From CAWBLP01 sp963789495 (GTDB taxonomy: Bacteria; Pseudomonadota; Alphaproteobacteria; Acetobacterales; Acetobacteraceae), in the NCBI GenBank assembly GCA_963789495.1, contig CAWBLP010000004.1, positions 372,001-436,000 of the forward strand: a DNA stretch of 64,000 nucleotides, given 5' to 3'. The notes beneath the pieces were generated by a model. That model ran no database searches and was not told where the DNA came from. It worked only from the letters and a program-made list of their open reading frames with translations. How positions within the stretch are numbered: the stretch's first letter is position 1; each line of letters begins with the position of its first letter. Made by a program: the position numbers and the translations under genes. Positions 15,762 through 24,805 of the stretch are shown one piece after another.

Positions 15762-16556
15762 TTATCCCGCGGGCAGGGCGGTGTGCCGCGCAGGCGCGGC
15801 TTCCTCGGCATGCAACTGGTCTTCGGTCACGCCATAGATCGCCTGGACGCGCGCGGCATCCAGATCCTGCGGCGCGCCGTCGAACACCAGCCGGCCCAAT
15901 TCCAGCGCCACGACCCGATGGCAATAGGCGCGCGCGGTGTCCAGGTGATGCAGATTGGCCAGCACGGTCAGCCCGTCCTCGCGGTTCACCCGGCGCAGCG
16001 CGTCCATCACCACGCGGGCATTATGCGGATCGAGGCTGGCGATCGGTTCATCGGCCAGGATCAGTTGCGGCTGCTGCAACAGCGCGCGGCAGATCGCGAC
16101 GCGCTGCTGCTGGCCGCCGGACAGCGTGCCGGCGCGCTGCAACGCCACATCCACCAGGCCGAACCGGTCCAGCGTTTCCAGCGCCAGCGCACGTTCCTCC
16201 GCCGAGAACAGCCCCAGCAGGCTGGTCACCATACCGCGGCGGTGCAGCCGGCCGATCAGCACGTTGGTCAGCACGTCCAGGCGCGGGATCAGGTTGAACT
16301 GCTGGAAGATCATTGCCGCCCGCGCCCGCCAGTCCCGCAGCGCGCGCCCGCGCAGCGCCGTCACGTCGGTCTCGGCGAACCGGATGGTCCCGCCGGTCGG
16401 TTCGATCAGCCGGTTGATCAGCCGCAACAGCGTGGATTTGCCCGCGCCGGAGCGGCCGATGACACCGAGGAACTGCCCGGGCGGCACGTCCAGGGTCAGG
16501 TGGTCGACGGCGACCACGCTGCCGAAGCGCCGCGTCAGGTCGTGGATGCGCAGCAC
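15762..16556 (-). CDS. phnC: Phosphonate-type ABC transporter ATP-binding protein PhnC
   Basis: A 264-residue ATPase that powers phosphonate-type import. Walker A is GRSGAGKST, the Q-loop is MIFQQFNLIPR, the signature is LSGGQQQRVAICRAL, Walker B is LILADEPIASLD and the switch His is in ANLHHLDTARAYC. The chosen start is GTG 16556, giving MLRIHDLTRRFG. It has no good canonical ribosome-binding site, but three 15-bp repeats just upstream each contain GAGG. It heads phnC-phnD-phnE-phnE and follows a broken aldo/keto reductase gene by 48 bp. Confidence 0.92.
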   Translation of the reverse strand: MLRIHDLTRRFGSVVAVDHLTLDVPPGQFLGVIGRSGAGKSTLLRLINRLIEPTGGTIRFAETDVTALRGRALRDWRARAAMIFQQFNLIPRLDVLTNVLIGRLHRRGMVTSLLGLFSAEERALALETLDRFGLVDVALQRAGTLSGGQQQRVAICRALLQQPQLILADEPIASLDPHNARVVMDALRRVNREDGLTVLANLHHLDTARAYCHRVVALELGRLVFDGAPQDLDAARVQAIYGVTEDQLHAEEAAPARHTALPAG

Positions 16557-16565
16557 TTCGCCCAG

Positions 16566-16609
16566 TGTCTTGCCTCAGGATGTCTTGCCTCAGGATGTCT
16601 TGCCTCAGG
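16566..16609. repeat. Three tandem copies of a 15-bp unit
   Basis: The unit TGTCTTGCCTCAGGA occurs at 16566, 16581 and 16596 (the last copy loses its final A). The array spans the stop codon of the aldo/keto reductase gene and ends ten bases before the GTG of phnC. On the minus strand each unit reads TCCTGAGGCAAGACA, offering a TGA stop and a GAGG Shine-Dalgarno-like core. Confidence 0.9.
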
Positions 16610-17559
16610 CCGGGCGGCTGGCCTCGTCGATCTGGGTGATGGCGTCGCGATCCAGGCTGATCTCGCCGACCTTCACCAGTTCCTGCAGCTGGTCCAGATT
16701 GGTTGCACTGGCGATCGGAGCGGTCACGCTGGGCCGCGCGATCAGCCAGGCCAGCGCGATCTGTCCCGGGGTGGCATTGTAGCGCTTCGCCACATCGTCC
16801 AGCGCGGCCAGCACGCGGAATCCCGCGTCGTTCAGATATTTCTCCACGCGGGCGCCGCGCGCGCGGCCCGACGCATCGGTCTTGGAGCGGTATTTGCCGG
16901 TGAGGAAGCCACTCGCCAACGAGTAGTAGCCGATCACGCCGACCTTTTCCTTCAGGCACAATTCTTCCAACGGCCCTTCGAATTCGGTGCGCTCGACCAG
17001 GCTGTACTGTGGCTGCAGGCTCTGATAGTGCGGCAGACCCTGTTCGGTGCTGATCCGCAGCGAGTTCGGCCAGCCGGTCGGCGGAGAAGTTCGACGCGCC
17101 GATTTCCCGCACCTTGCCCTGCTTGATCAACTCCGCATAGGCCGACAGCGTCTCCTCGATCGGCGTGTCAGGATCGTCGCGGTGCGACTGGTACAGGTCG
17201 ATATGGTCGGTGCGCAGCCGGCGCAGCGAATCCTCGACCGCCTGCATCATGTAGGCGCGCGACAGGCCTTTCTTGCCGGGTCCCATCTCGATGCCGAGCT
17301 TGGTGGCGATGATGACGCGGTCGCGGTTGCCGCGGGATTTGAGCCAGTTGCCGATGATGGTTTCCGACTCGCCGCCGCTGTTGCCGGGATGCCAGCGGGA
17401 ATACACGTCGGCGGTGTCGATGAAGTTGAAGCCGGCGGCGACGAAAGCGTCGAGCAGTGCGAAGGAGGTTTTCTCATCCGCGGTCCAGCCGAACACATTG
17501 CCGCCGAAGGCGAGCGGGGCGAGTTCGATGGAGGATTGGCCGAGCCGGCGCTTCTGCAT
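16605..17559 (-). pseudogene. Aldo/keto reductase, single-base frameshift
   Basis: An NAD(P)H-dependent oxidoreductase of the YghZ/Tas-like aldo/keto reductase family, about 317 residues if the frame is repaired. The N-terminal part (MQKRRLGQSSIELAPLAFGG, NFIDTADVYSRWHPGNSGG, IATKLGIEMG) holds the catalytic Asp, Tyr and Lys. After SNFSADRLAE the reading moves by one base near 17064 and resumes as SLRISTEQGLPHYQSLQPQY, then GVIGYYSLASGFLTGKY, to a normal C-terminus. One extra base explains the change. The start at 17559 follows GGAGCTGCCCC. It lies directly before phnC and may belong to the same transcript. Confidence 0.8.
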
Positions 17560-17696
17560 GGGGCAGCTCCGTGGGAAGGAGGGATGTTGGACGGGAGAAT
17601 GCGGCGGATTGGCGCGGGTGCCAACCGTGCGGCGTTGCAAAGTCGCGACCGCGCGGTGCTACACTCCCGCTCATAAGCACGGCCCCGCACCAGCCG

Positions 17697-18223
17697 ATGA
17701 GCCCTGCCGAATTCCTCGCATGGGAGGAGCGACAGGAATGACCGACGGGACCGTTGCACACCAGATGATCGGCGGTAATCTTCGCGCCGCCCTGCACGAG
17801 CGGCTGCGGGGTTCGCTCTGCCGCAGCCTGGGTCCCACGCTCAAGGTCGAGGTGGCTGCGCGCATTCGCTATCCGGATGCGTTCGTAAGCTGCACGCCGG
17901 CGCCGCGCGGCGCGACGGTGATCCGCGATCCCGTCGTGGTCTTCGAGGTGCTGAGCGAGAGCGTGCCACGCACCGACCGTATCGAGAAACTGCGCGAGTA
18001 TCAGGCCACGCCTTCCATCCGGCGCTACGTCATCCTGGAACAGGACGCCATCGCCGCGATGGTGTTCGTCCGCAAAGGCGAGGACTGGGTGGTGGAAACG
18101 CTGGCCGGCGATGACGTGCTGGCCATGCCGGAGATCGGCATCAGCCTGCCGCTGGCGGAGGCGTATAGCGGCGTGGAACTGCCTGCTGAGGCAACCGATA
18201 ATCTGGTCCCACGGATCGCATGA
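17697..18223 (+). pseudogene. Uma2-family (PD-(D/E)xK-like) protein with internal N-terminal deletion
   Basis: Uma2 proteins are predicted restriction-endonuclease-fold proteins that are often multicopy in bacteria. The family's N-terminal helix MSPAEFLAWEERQE is present at 17697 but ends at a TGA two codons before the rest of the protein. The remainder begins in another frame as MTDGTVAHQMIGGNLRAALH (from 17738) and runs through RIRYPDAFVSC, VVVFEVLSES, RTDRIEKLREY and IRRYVILEQD. About a dozen codons normally between the two (the R-Y-E-F-x-G-x-P block with the first acidic residue) are missing. The 161-residue remainder could still be translated, but probably not as an active nuclease. Confidence 0.8.
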
Positions 18224-18468
18224 ATCCCGTGCTCATGCCGTGGCTGACGCGGCGGGGTTCAGCCCCAACTGCGGGGCTGTTCTCCAGCCTGACCCCTGAG
18301 CCTGCACGCTAGATCCTGCCCCGGCCCACAGGGACCAAGACCCCAAGGGAGCAAGACCCCAGCACGACCCGGCGCGCACGCGAGGTCCGAAGCCGGCCAG
18401 GCGCCGTTCCCGGACTTGCTCGCGCCGACCCGGCCCGCCGCACACCGGCGGGCCGCAACACGCCTCTG

Positions 18469-20192
18469 CTACCGCGCCGCCGACGCGCGCACCAGCTTCC
18501 CGGGAGTCGCGCCGGTGTACTGGCCATGCTCGAACGTCGCTGTCCCCGACACCATCGTCAGGTGATAGCCATCCACACGCTGCACCAGTCGCCGCCCGTT
18601 CTTCGGCAGATCGTAGCGCACCTCCGGCACGTGCAGCCGCATTGCCTTGTGGTCGATCACGTTGACGTCCGCCTTCTTCCCCACCGCCAGCACGCCGCGA
18701 TCATGAAAGCCGAAGAACGCCGCCGTCTCGCTGGTCTGCCGCTTCACCAGCAGCTCCAGCGGCAGTTGCGGCCCGCGTGACCGATCGCGTCCCCAATGGA
18801 TCAGCATCCAGCTCGGCACGCTCGCATCGGTGATGGACGAGCAATGGGCGCCGCCATCGGACAGGCCGAGGATGGTCGCGTCGTCGGTCAGCATGGTGCG
18901 GATGATGTCGTGATTGTCCTCGTTGTAGCCGACGATCGGGAAGAACAGGAACCTGTCGGCGCCGGCCGGCCAGATAGTCATACGCGACCTCATCGGGCGT
19001 GTGATTGCCGCGCGCGGCAATGGCGGCGATGCTGCTGCTGGCTGCCGGCTCGTAATCCGGCGGATCGCTCATCGGGAACATGCGATGCCAGCTCGTGGTG
19101 ATGCGCTGGCGGAACTGCGACAGCCGGTGGATCAGCTCGGGCGACGGCGCCTCGGCCAGGATCTGCGCGCGCAAGGCCGGGTCCTGCAGGCGGCGCATCC
19201 GTTCCGGCACCGGCAGTTGCAGCAGCGCCTGGTAGCTCGGCCGGATGGAGAACGGGTTCAGCGCCGTATCGATCCCCAGCAGCACGCCGACCGGCCGCCC
19301 TGCCACCTGCGCAGTGACCATGGCACCCTGCGCGCGCGCCTGGTGCACCCCATCCATCAGCCGCCGCCAGCGCGCCGGATCGGTCGGGCGATCGGTCAGC
19401 AGGAACCAGACCGGACGGCCCGTCTCCTGGCCAAGCTGCGTCATCCAGCCCAGCTCTTCGGTTTCAATCGTCGAAGTCGCTGTTCACACCGAACGCGCCG
19501 TAGCCGAGGCCTTTGAAGGCAGAGCCGATGCCCAGCAGTTCCTGTACTTCGGAATAGCGGCCGGGCACCATGTCGCCGGTCGGCGTCTTGTGCGAATTGG
19601 TGCGCGACGTGGTGAAGCCGAACGCACCCGCGCGCAACCCCTGCTCGGTCATCCGGCGCATCGCCTCGATGTCGTCCGCCGTGGCTTTCTCGCGATTGAT
19701 CGCGCGATCGCCCATGACATAGACCCGCAACGGGTGATGCGGAATCTGCGCGCCGATATCGATCGCGCGCGGCATCTGATCGAGCGCATCGAGATATTCC
19801 GGGAACGTCTCCCAGTTCCATTTCAGCCCGTCGGCCAGGGCGATGCCGGGAATCTCCTCCACTGCCTCCATCAGGCCGATCAGCGAGTCATGATGCTCGC
19901 GCTTCACCGGCGCAAAGCCGACGCCGCAATTGCCGAACAGGATGGTGGTGACGCCGTGCCAGGATGACGGCGCCAGTTCCTGGTCCCAGGTCGCCTGGCC
20001 GTCGTAATGGGTGTGCGCGTCCACCCAGCCGGGCGTCACCAGCAGCCCGTTCGCATCGACCTCGCGCCGTCCCGGGCCGGCCTTGCCGCCGACCTGCGCG
20101 ATGCGACCGCCCTCGATGGCGACATCGCCGGTGAAGCCGGCCGAACCGGTGCCATCCAGGATGGTTCCGCCGCGGATGACCGTGTCGTGCAT
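18469..20192 (-). pseudogene. N-acyl-D-amino-acid deacylase-like amidohydrolase, two frameshifts
   Basis: A metal-dependent amidohydrolase of the D-aminoacylase type, about 574 residues when frames are joined. The start (ATG 20192) gives TVIRGGTILDGTG, then the metal-binding VTPGWVDAHTHYDGQ and a large barrel domain (FGNCGVGFAPVK; GAFGFTTSRTNSHKTPTGD). The frame shifts near 19466 (after GVNSDFDD) to ETEELGWMTQLGQETGRPVW. It shifts again near 18968 (after YDYLAG) to ADRFLFFPIVGYNEDN, then LGLSDGGAHCSS and the C-terminal KKADVNVIDH. Each shift needs one extra base. All family landmarks survive, which suggests either recent decay or sequence errors. Confidence 0.78.
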
Positions 20193-20379
20193 GGGCTCAC
20201 TCCCCTTGGCTTGCTTGTTGGCAAGGATGGGAAACCCTGCCGGCGAGACGGTCAAGTCTGCCGTCCTGCTCACAACGCCGCGACCTGTGGTGCCGCCACC
20301 CAAGATCGGCGTATCGTCCGATCACGGCGGGCCGCACAGGAAGGCCGCGCGGCCCGAACCACGTTCGGGAGGACTCGAC

Positions 20380-21240
20380 ATGATCCAGATGCCACTTGGC
20401 TGGGGTTGGGATCGGCTGCGCGTCACCGCCCAATCCATTGGTTCAGCCCGTGACGAAGAGTATTGGCCTGGGCAGGCCGAACGGACCGGCATGCCCGCGT
20501 TGCGACGCATCGGCCTGGCAGACCTTCGCGATGCGCTCGCCGAAGGATGGGCGGATTTCCAGGCCAATCGCACCGACGTCATCTTCCTCTGCGTCATGTA
20601 TCCGCTGGTCGGCCTTGTGCTGGCGCGGCTGGCCTCCGGCTACGGCCTGTTGCCGATGCTGTTCCCCCTCGCCTCCGGCTTCGCCCTGCTCGGCCCGCTC
20701 GCCGCCGTCGGCCTGTGCGAGATGAGCCGCCGCCGCGAACTGGGATTTCAGGTGAGCTGGGCCGACGCGTTCGGCGTGCTGCGGTCCCCTTCGATCGGCG
20801 CAATCGCCTGGCTGGGCCTGATCCTGGTTGCCCTGTTCCTGCTGTGGCTCGCCGCCGCGGAAGTGATCTACCTGGTGACACTGGGGCCGCAACCACCCGC
20901 CTCGCCGGCGGCATTCGCCAGCGAGGTGTTCACTACACCGGCCGGCTGGGGACTGATCGGCCTCGGTGTCGGCGTGGGCTTCGTGTTCGCCGTGGTCGTG
21001 CTGACGATCAGCGTTGTGTCGTTCCCCCTGCTGCTGGACCGCGACCTGGGCGTGGACGCCGCGGTCTCCACCTCGGTGCAGGTGGTGCGAGCCAACCCCG
21101 GGCCGGTGGCGGCGTGGGGCGTGATCGTCGCCGCCGCGCTGGTGATCGGGTCGATCCCGTTCCTGCTCGGCCTGGTGGTGATCCTGCCGGTGCTGGGCCA
21201 CGCGACCTGGCACCTGTACCGCAAGGTCGTCCCGCGCTGA
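20380..21240 (+). CDS. DUF2189-family inner-membrane protein
   Basis: A 286-residue polytopic membrane protein of the DUF2189 (COG5473) type, whose function is unknown. A cytoplasmic stretch (RRIGLADLRDALAEGWADFQ) precedes about six hydrophobic helices, including IFLCVMYPLVGLVLARL, LASGFALLGPLAAVGL, GAIAWLGLILVALFLLWL and a long pair near the C-terminus. The motif PLAAVGLCEMSRRRELG and the later SFPLLLDRDLGVDAAVSTSV are the recognisable family blocks. The start was set at ATG 20380 because GGGAGGACTCGAC lies just before it. It diverges from the amidohydrolase gene and stands alone. Confidence 0.85.
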   Translation: MIQMPLGWGWDRLRVTAQSIGSARDEEYWPGQAERTGMPALRRIGLADLRDALAEGWADFQANRTDVIFLCVMYPLVGLVLARLASGYGLLPMLFPLASGFALLGPLAAVGLCEMSRRRELGFQVSWADAFGVLRSPSIGAIAWLGLILVALFLLWLAAAEVIYLVTLGPQPPASPAAFASEVFTTPAGWGLIGLGVGVGFVFAVVVLTISVVSFPLLLDRDLGVDAAVSTSVQVVRANPGPVAAWGVIVAAALVIGSIPFLLGLVVILPVLGHATWHLYRKVVPR

Positions 21241-21389
21241 CACCGGACGGCGCGGTGTGCGTCACCGCGCCGTGCTCCCCCCGGCCCCCATCGAGGCCGC
21301 ACCGCACGCCCCTCGGCTTGAGGCCCGCAGCCGCCTTGCGCAGACTGGGCGGATGCGCCCCATGCGCCCAGCAACCGAGGAAACGCGCC

Positions 21390-22589
21390 ATGACCCAGAT
21401 CCCGCTTCGCCACGGCGTCTTCCTGCCACCGTTCCATCCGATGGATGAGAACCCGACGCAGTGCCTCGAACGCGATCTCGACCTGATGGTCTGGCTCGAC
21501 CGGCTCGGCTTCAACGAAGCCTGGATCGGTGAGCACCATTCCGCCGGCTGGGAGCTGATCAGTTCGCCCGAGCTGTTCATCGCCGTCGCCGCGGAACGCA
21601 CACGGTCGATCCGGTTCGGCACCGGGGTCATTTCGCTGCCTTACCATAACCCGCTGATGGTGGCGAACCGCATCATCCAGCTGGACCATCTCACGCGCGG
21701 TCGGATCATGTTCGGCGCCGGGCCAGGCCTGCTGGCCTCCGACGCGCTGATGCTGGGGATCGATCCCAACACCCAGCGCGACCGCATGGCGGAGGCGCTG
21801 GACGTGATCCTGCGATTGTTCCGCGGCGAGATCGTGACCGAGACCACCGACTGGTACACGCTGGTCGGTGCCCGCGCCCATCTGCTGCCCTACACCAAGC
21901 CGTACCCGGAGACGGCGGTGGTCAGCGCGGTCACCCCGTCCGGTGGCCGGCTCGCCGGGAAATACGGGCTGAGCATGATCTGCGTCGCCGCCACCAATCC
22001 GTTCGGCTACGACGCACTGGACGCGAACTGGAAGATCGCCAACGACCTCGCCGCCGAACAGGGGCGCAGCATGGACCCCGCCCGCCTGCGCCTGGTCGGG
22101 CCCATGCATATCGCGGAAACCCGTGAGCAGGCCTTGCGGAATGTGAAGTTCGGCCTGGAACGCTATCTGGACTATCTAAACAACAACCAGCCACGTTTCA
22201 TCGTGCCGCCGGGCCAGGACGCCGCGACCTGGTTCGTCGACAACAAGTTCGGCGTCATCGGTACACCGGACGACGCGATCGCCCTGATCAAACGCCTGCA
22301 GGGCAAGCAGGGTTCGTTCGGGGTGATGCTGCAACAGGCGCATAACTGGGCGGACTGGGAGGCGACGAAACGCTCCTACGAGCTGTATGCGCGCTACGTC
22401 ATGCCGCATTTCTCCGGCGACAACGTGCCGCGGTCGGAGTCCTTCGACTGGTGCTCCGCGCATCGCGACGAACTGACCGAGAAGCGGTCCTCCGCCGCCC
22501 GGGCGATGTTCGACAAACACGAGGCCGAACAGCGCGCGAAGCAGCAGGCCGCCATGGCGCGCCCACAAACCGGGCGCGAGGCTTGGTAG
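21390..22589 (+). CDS. LLM-class flavin-dependent oxidoreductase
   Basis: A 399-residue luciferase-like monooxygenase, using reduced flavin supplied by a partner reductase. The TIM-barrel features are HGVFLPPFHPMDENPT, the conserved WIGEHHSAGWE, RFGTGVISLPYHNPLMVANR and MFGAGPGLLASDALMLGID. The C-terminus is an alanine- and charge-rich helical extension (DKHEAEQRAKQQAAMARP). The start at 21390 follows GAGGAAACGCGCC. No dedicated flavin reductase is adjacent, so the substrate remains unknown. A second, distinct member lies at 61.5 kb. Confidence 0.88.
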   Translation: MTQIPLRHGVFLPPFHPMDENPTQCLERDLDLMVWLDRLGFNEAWIGEHHSAGWELISSPELFIAVAAERTRSIRFGTGVISLPYHNPLMVANRIIQLDHLTRGRIMFGAGPGLLASDALMLGIDPNTQRDRMAEALDVILRLFRGEIVTETTDWYTLVGARAHLLPYTKPYPETAVVSAVTPSGGRLAGKYGLSMICVAATNPFGYDALDANWKIANDLAAEQGRSMDPARLRLVGPMHIAETREQALRNVKFGLERYLDYLNNNQPRFIVPPGQDAATWFVDNKFGVIGTPDDAIALIKRLQGKQGSFGVMLQQAHNWADWEATKRSYELYARYVMPHFSGDNVPRSESFDWCSAHRDELTEKRSSAARAMFDKHEAEQRAKQQAAMARPQTGREAW

Positions 22590-22737
22590 CCTTCGGCGAT
22601 GGCCGGGTCGGGTGGCCATCCTCGCCGCCATCCGACGCAGCGGGGGAAATCGGTAGTTCCAGGCTTGCGACAGGATTGCCGCGCCGGCAACATCCAAGCG
22701 CGGACAGGAGCCGGCCGCGCCGCGCGCCTGTCGCCCC

Positions 22738-23175
22738 ATGACGACTGAGCAACTCGTGTTGCGGCCCGCAACGGCGGACGACCTTGCCGCCGTCGCGCTG
22801 TTGTACGGGCGGGCGATGGGCACGCTGCTGCGCAGTGCAGGGCTGAACCATGCCCAGCAGGTTCAACTGCTGACAGCGCAATGGAACCCGGCGGAAATCC
22901 GCATCATCCTCGTCGCGGGGCGGATGGTCGGCTGGGTGCAGATCGCGCCCACGCCGGGCGCACGGTTCATCCGCAATTTCTGCATCGATCCGGATGATCA
23001 GCGGCGCGGCATCGGCACGGCGGTGCTGCTGCGGCTGATCGACGAAGCCGCACGTGCGGGTGACGCGGTGACCCTCGGCGTGGCGAAGGGCAACCAGGCG
23101 CGTGCGCTGTACCAGCGGCTGGGGTTCCACGACACCCATGCCGATGCCCACCACGACTACATGCGGCGCGATTGA
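22738..23175 (+). CDS. GNAT-family N-acetyltransferase
   Basis: A 145-residue acetyl-CoA-dependent acyltransferase. The start MTTEQLVLRPATADDLAAVA is followed by a beta-strand core and the acetyl-CoA pyrophosphate loop DDQRRGIGTAVLLRLI (the Q/R-x-x-G-x-G/A motif). The C-terminal motif B reads GNQARALYQRLGFHDTHAD. The acceptor is unknown. The TIRNFCIDP-like strand (GARFIRNFCIDPDDQ) is typical of the family. It is convergent with the metallopeptidase gene only 13 bp away. Confidence 0.88.
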   Translation: MTTEQLVLRPATADDLAAVALLYGRAMGTLLRSAGLNHAQQVQLLTAQWNPAEIRIILVAGRMVGWVQIAPTPGARFIRNFCIDPDDQRRGIGTAVLLRLIDEAARAGDAVTLGVAKGNQARALYQRLGFHDTHADAHHDYMRRD

Positions 23176-23188
23176 ACGCTTCGCCGGC

Positions 23189-23599
23189 TTAGTCCATCTC
23201 CTGCTCGATCGCCTCGATCTCGGCATCGCTGAAGCCGAAATGATGCGCCACTTCGTGGATCACCACGTTGCGCACCAGGCGGAACAGGTCCTCGCCGGTC
23301 TCCACCCACTCCAGCAGGATGGGCGCACGATACAGGAAGATCAGGTCGGGTTCCCGTGACGGGTCGGATACGCTGCGTTCCGCCAATGGCGTGCCGCGAT
23401 ACAGGCCGGTCAGTTCCCAGGCCAACTCGATCTCCAGCTCGTCCAGCGTCTCGTCATCGGGCATATCCTCGACGGTCAGGCCGACGCCATGGACATGGCG
23501 GGCCAGCCGTGCGGGAATCTGGTGCAGGGCCCGTTCCGCCATGTCGGCGATGTCGTCCAGACTGGGGGGCGGGCCGAACACCGGGATCGGATTGCGCAT
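23189..23599 (-). CDS. Zincin-like metallopeptidase family protein
   Basis: A small predicted zinc protease of the DUF1025/minimal-gluzincin type. The active-site HExxH occurs as VVIHEVAHHFGFSDAEI near the C-terminus, where the third ligand is expected shortly after. The upstream family block is DDETLDELEIELAWELTGLYRG and DLIFLYRAPILLEW. Two in-frame ATGs are possible. The one at 23608 directly abuts GGAGGG, while 23599 has a nine-base spacing from it, so I chose 23599 (136 residues). The role is unknown. It diverges from the pterin dehydratase gene across about 70 bp. Confidence 0.85.
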   Translation of the reverse strand: MRNPIPVFGPPPSLDDIADMAERALHQIPARLARHVHGVGLTVEDMPDDETLDELEIELAWELTGLYRGTPLAERSVSDPSREPDLIFLYRAPILLEWVETGEDLFRLVRNVVIHEVAHHFGFSDAEIEAIEQEMD

Positions 23600-23672
23600 G
23601 TCGCTCATCCCTCCATCGGTGACCCCGGCGCGGCTTGCGGTCAAGCCACCGCCATCGGCAGCAGGAGGTTCC

Positions 23673-23963
23673 ATGCCCAGCACACTCACCGCCGAACAGC
23701 GCGCCGCACTTCCCGCCACGCTGCCGGAATGGAGCCTGGCGGAAGGCCGGGACGCGATTCGGCGCGAATTCCGCTTCCGGGATTTCACCCAGGCCTGGGG
23801 TTTCATGGCGCGGGTGGCGCTGCTGGCCGAACAGCAAAATCATCATCCGGAATGGTTCAATGTGTGGAATCTGGTGCGGATCGAGCTGTCCACCCATGAT
23901 GCGGGCGGCCTGACCCAGAACGATCTGACGCTGGCGGCCGCGATTGACAGTTTGCTCACGTAA
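23673..23963 (+). CDS. Pterin-4a-carbinolamine dehydratase
   Basis: A 96-residue PCD/DCoH protein that dehydrates 4a-hydroxytetrahydrobiopterin, regenerating the pterin used by aromatic amino acid hydroxylases. The catalytic pattern EQQNHHPEWFNVWNLV gives the His-His-Pro, and LSTHDAGGLTQNDLTLA supplies the third His and the closing Asp. The length equals the family norm. The start at 23673 follows GCAGGAGGTTCC. No phenylalanine hydroxylase lies nearby. mmcB begins 13 bases after its stop, so the two are probably co-transcribed. Confidence 0.93.
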   Translation: MPSTLTAEQRAALPATLPEWSLAEGRDAIRREFRFRDFTQAWGFMARVALLAEQQNHHPEWFNVWNLVRIELSTHDAGGLTQNDLTLAAAIDSLLT

Positions 23964-23976
23964 CGGCCGGCACGAG

Positions 23977-24444
23977 ATGGAAATCGGCTTCCCGGAACGC
24001 AGCCTGGCGATTCGTCGCGCCACCGCGCGGCTGTGCGGGCGCCTAGGCTGGGCGCCCCTGCACGAGATGCCGCTGCCGAACGGCCGCCGGGCCGATATTT
24101 TGGCGCTGCGTCCGGATGGCTGCTTCGTCTGCATCGAGGTGAAGTCGGGGCCGCGCGACTTCCTCACCGACCTGAAATGGCCGGATTATCGGGACTGCGC
24201 CGATGCGTTGTTCTTCGCGGTGGATGTGGACTTCCCGCAAGACCTGCTGCCGACGGAAGCCGGACTGATCGTCGCCGCCGGGCTGGAGGCGGAGGTGCTG
24301 CGGGACGCACCGTCACACCCCCTGCCCCCGGCGCGTCGGCGCGCGCTGCTGCAACGCTTCGCCTTGCTGGCCGCCGCGCGCCTGTCCGCGCTGGAGGATC
24401 CCGGCGGTGTCGCCGATCTGCGCGCCGCACTGCGGGCAGAATAG
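23977..24444 (+). CDS. mmcB: MmcB-family DNA repair protein
   Basis: A 155-residue restriction-endonuclease-fold protein. Its alphaproteobacterial namesake in Caulobacter is induced by DNA damage and protects against mitomycin C. The nuclease core reads NGRRADILALRPDG followed by FVCIEVKSGPRDF, supplying the Asp and the E-x-K of the PD-(D/E)xK motif; a DLKWPDYRDCADALFFAV block follows. I chose ATG 23977 because upstream codons add no family similarity. I found no LexA-type box immediately upstream, where transcription would pass through the pterin dehydratase gene. Confidence 0.88.
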   Translation: MEIGFPERSLAIRRATARLCGRLGWAPLHEMPLPNGRRADILALRPDGCFVCIEVKSGPRDFLTDLKWPDYRDCADALFFAVDVDFPQDLLPTEAGLIVAAGLEAEVLRDAPSHPLPPARRRALLQRFALLAAARLSALEDPGGVADLRAALRAE

Positions 24445-24576
24445 CCGCCGCCATTAACCGGATCTTGCGACCTTTGTCTTAGTAGTCCGCCTGTGGCCAG
24501 AACGCTTGGCCACGGACCTCGCGGCTCCCACGGCGAAAAGGCCGAACCGGCGCCGCCCTGCAAAGAGCCTGTCCCA

Positions 24577-24798
24577 ATGTCCAAATCCGTTTCCCGGCGC
24601 TCCACTTGGCGCGTCGCGGTCGTGCCTTGCATCATGCTGTTCGCGCTGTCCGGCTGTGTCGCAATACCGGCTGTCCAATTCGCGCAGACGCTTAACCCGG
24701 CAGGGATGACGCGGGTGGCAAGGATGCTGGGTGGCACGTTGGACCGCGCGGTCGATGACCAACAGACGCCGGCTGTGGTGGTGAACAACCAGCGATAG
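24577..24798 (+). CDS. Small hypothetical lipoprotein
   Basis: A 73-residue protein with a basic start (SKSVSRRSTWR), a hydrophobic segment (VAVVPCIMLFALSGC) and a lipobox LSGC, so it is probably anchored to a membrane by a lipidated Cys. The mature part (VAIPAVQFAQTLNPAGMTRV...) has no domain I recognise. The start at 24577 has a weak upstream AAAGAGCC. It ends eight bases before the stop of the convergent PEP-CTERM gene. Confidence 0.65.
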   Translation: MSKSVSRRSTWRVAVVPCIMLFALSGCVAIPAVQFAQTLNPAGMTRVARMLGGTLDRAVDDQQTPAVVVNNQR

Positions 24799-24805
24799 GT
24801 CTCCA

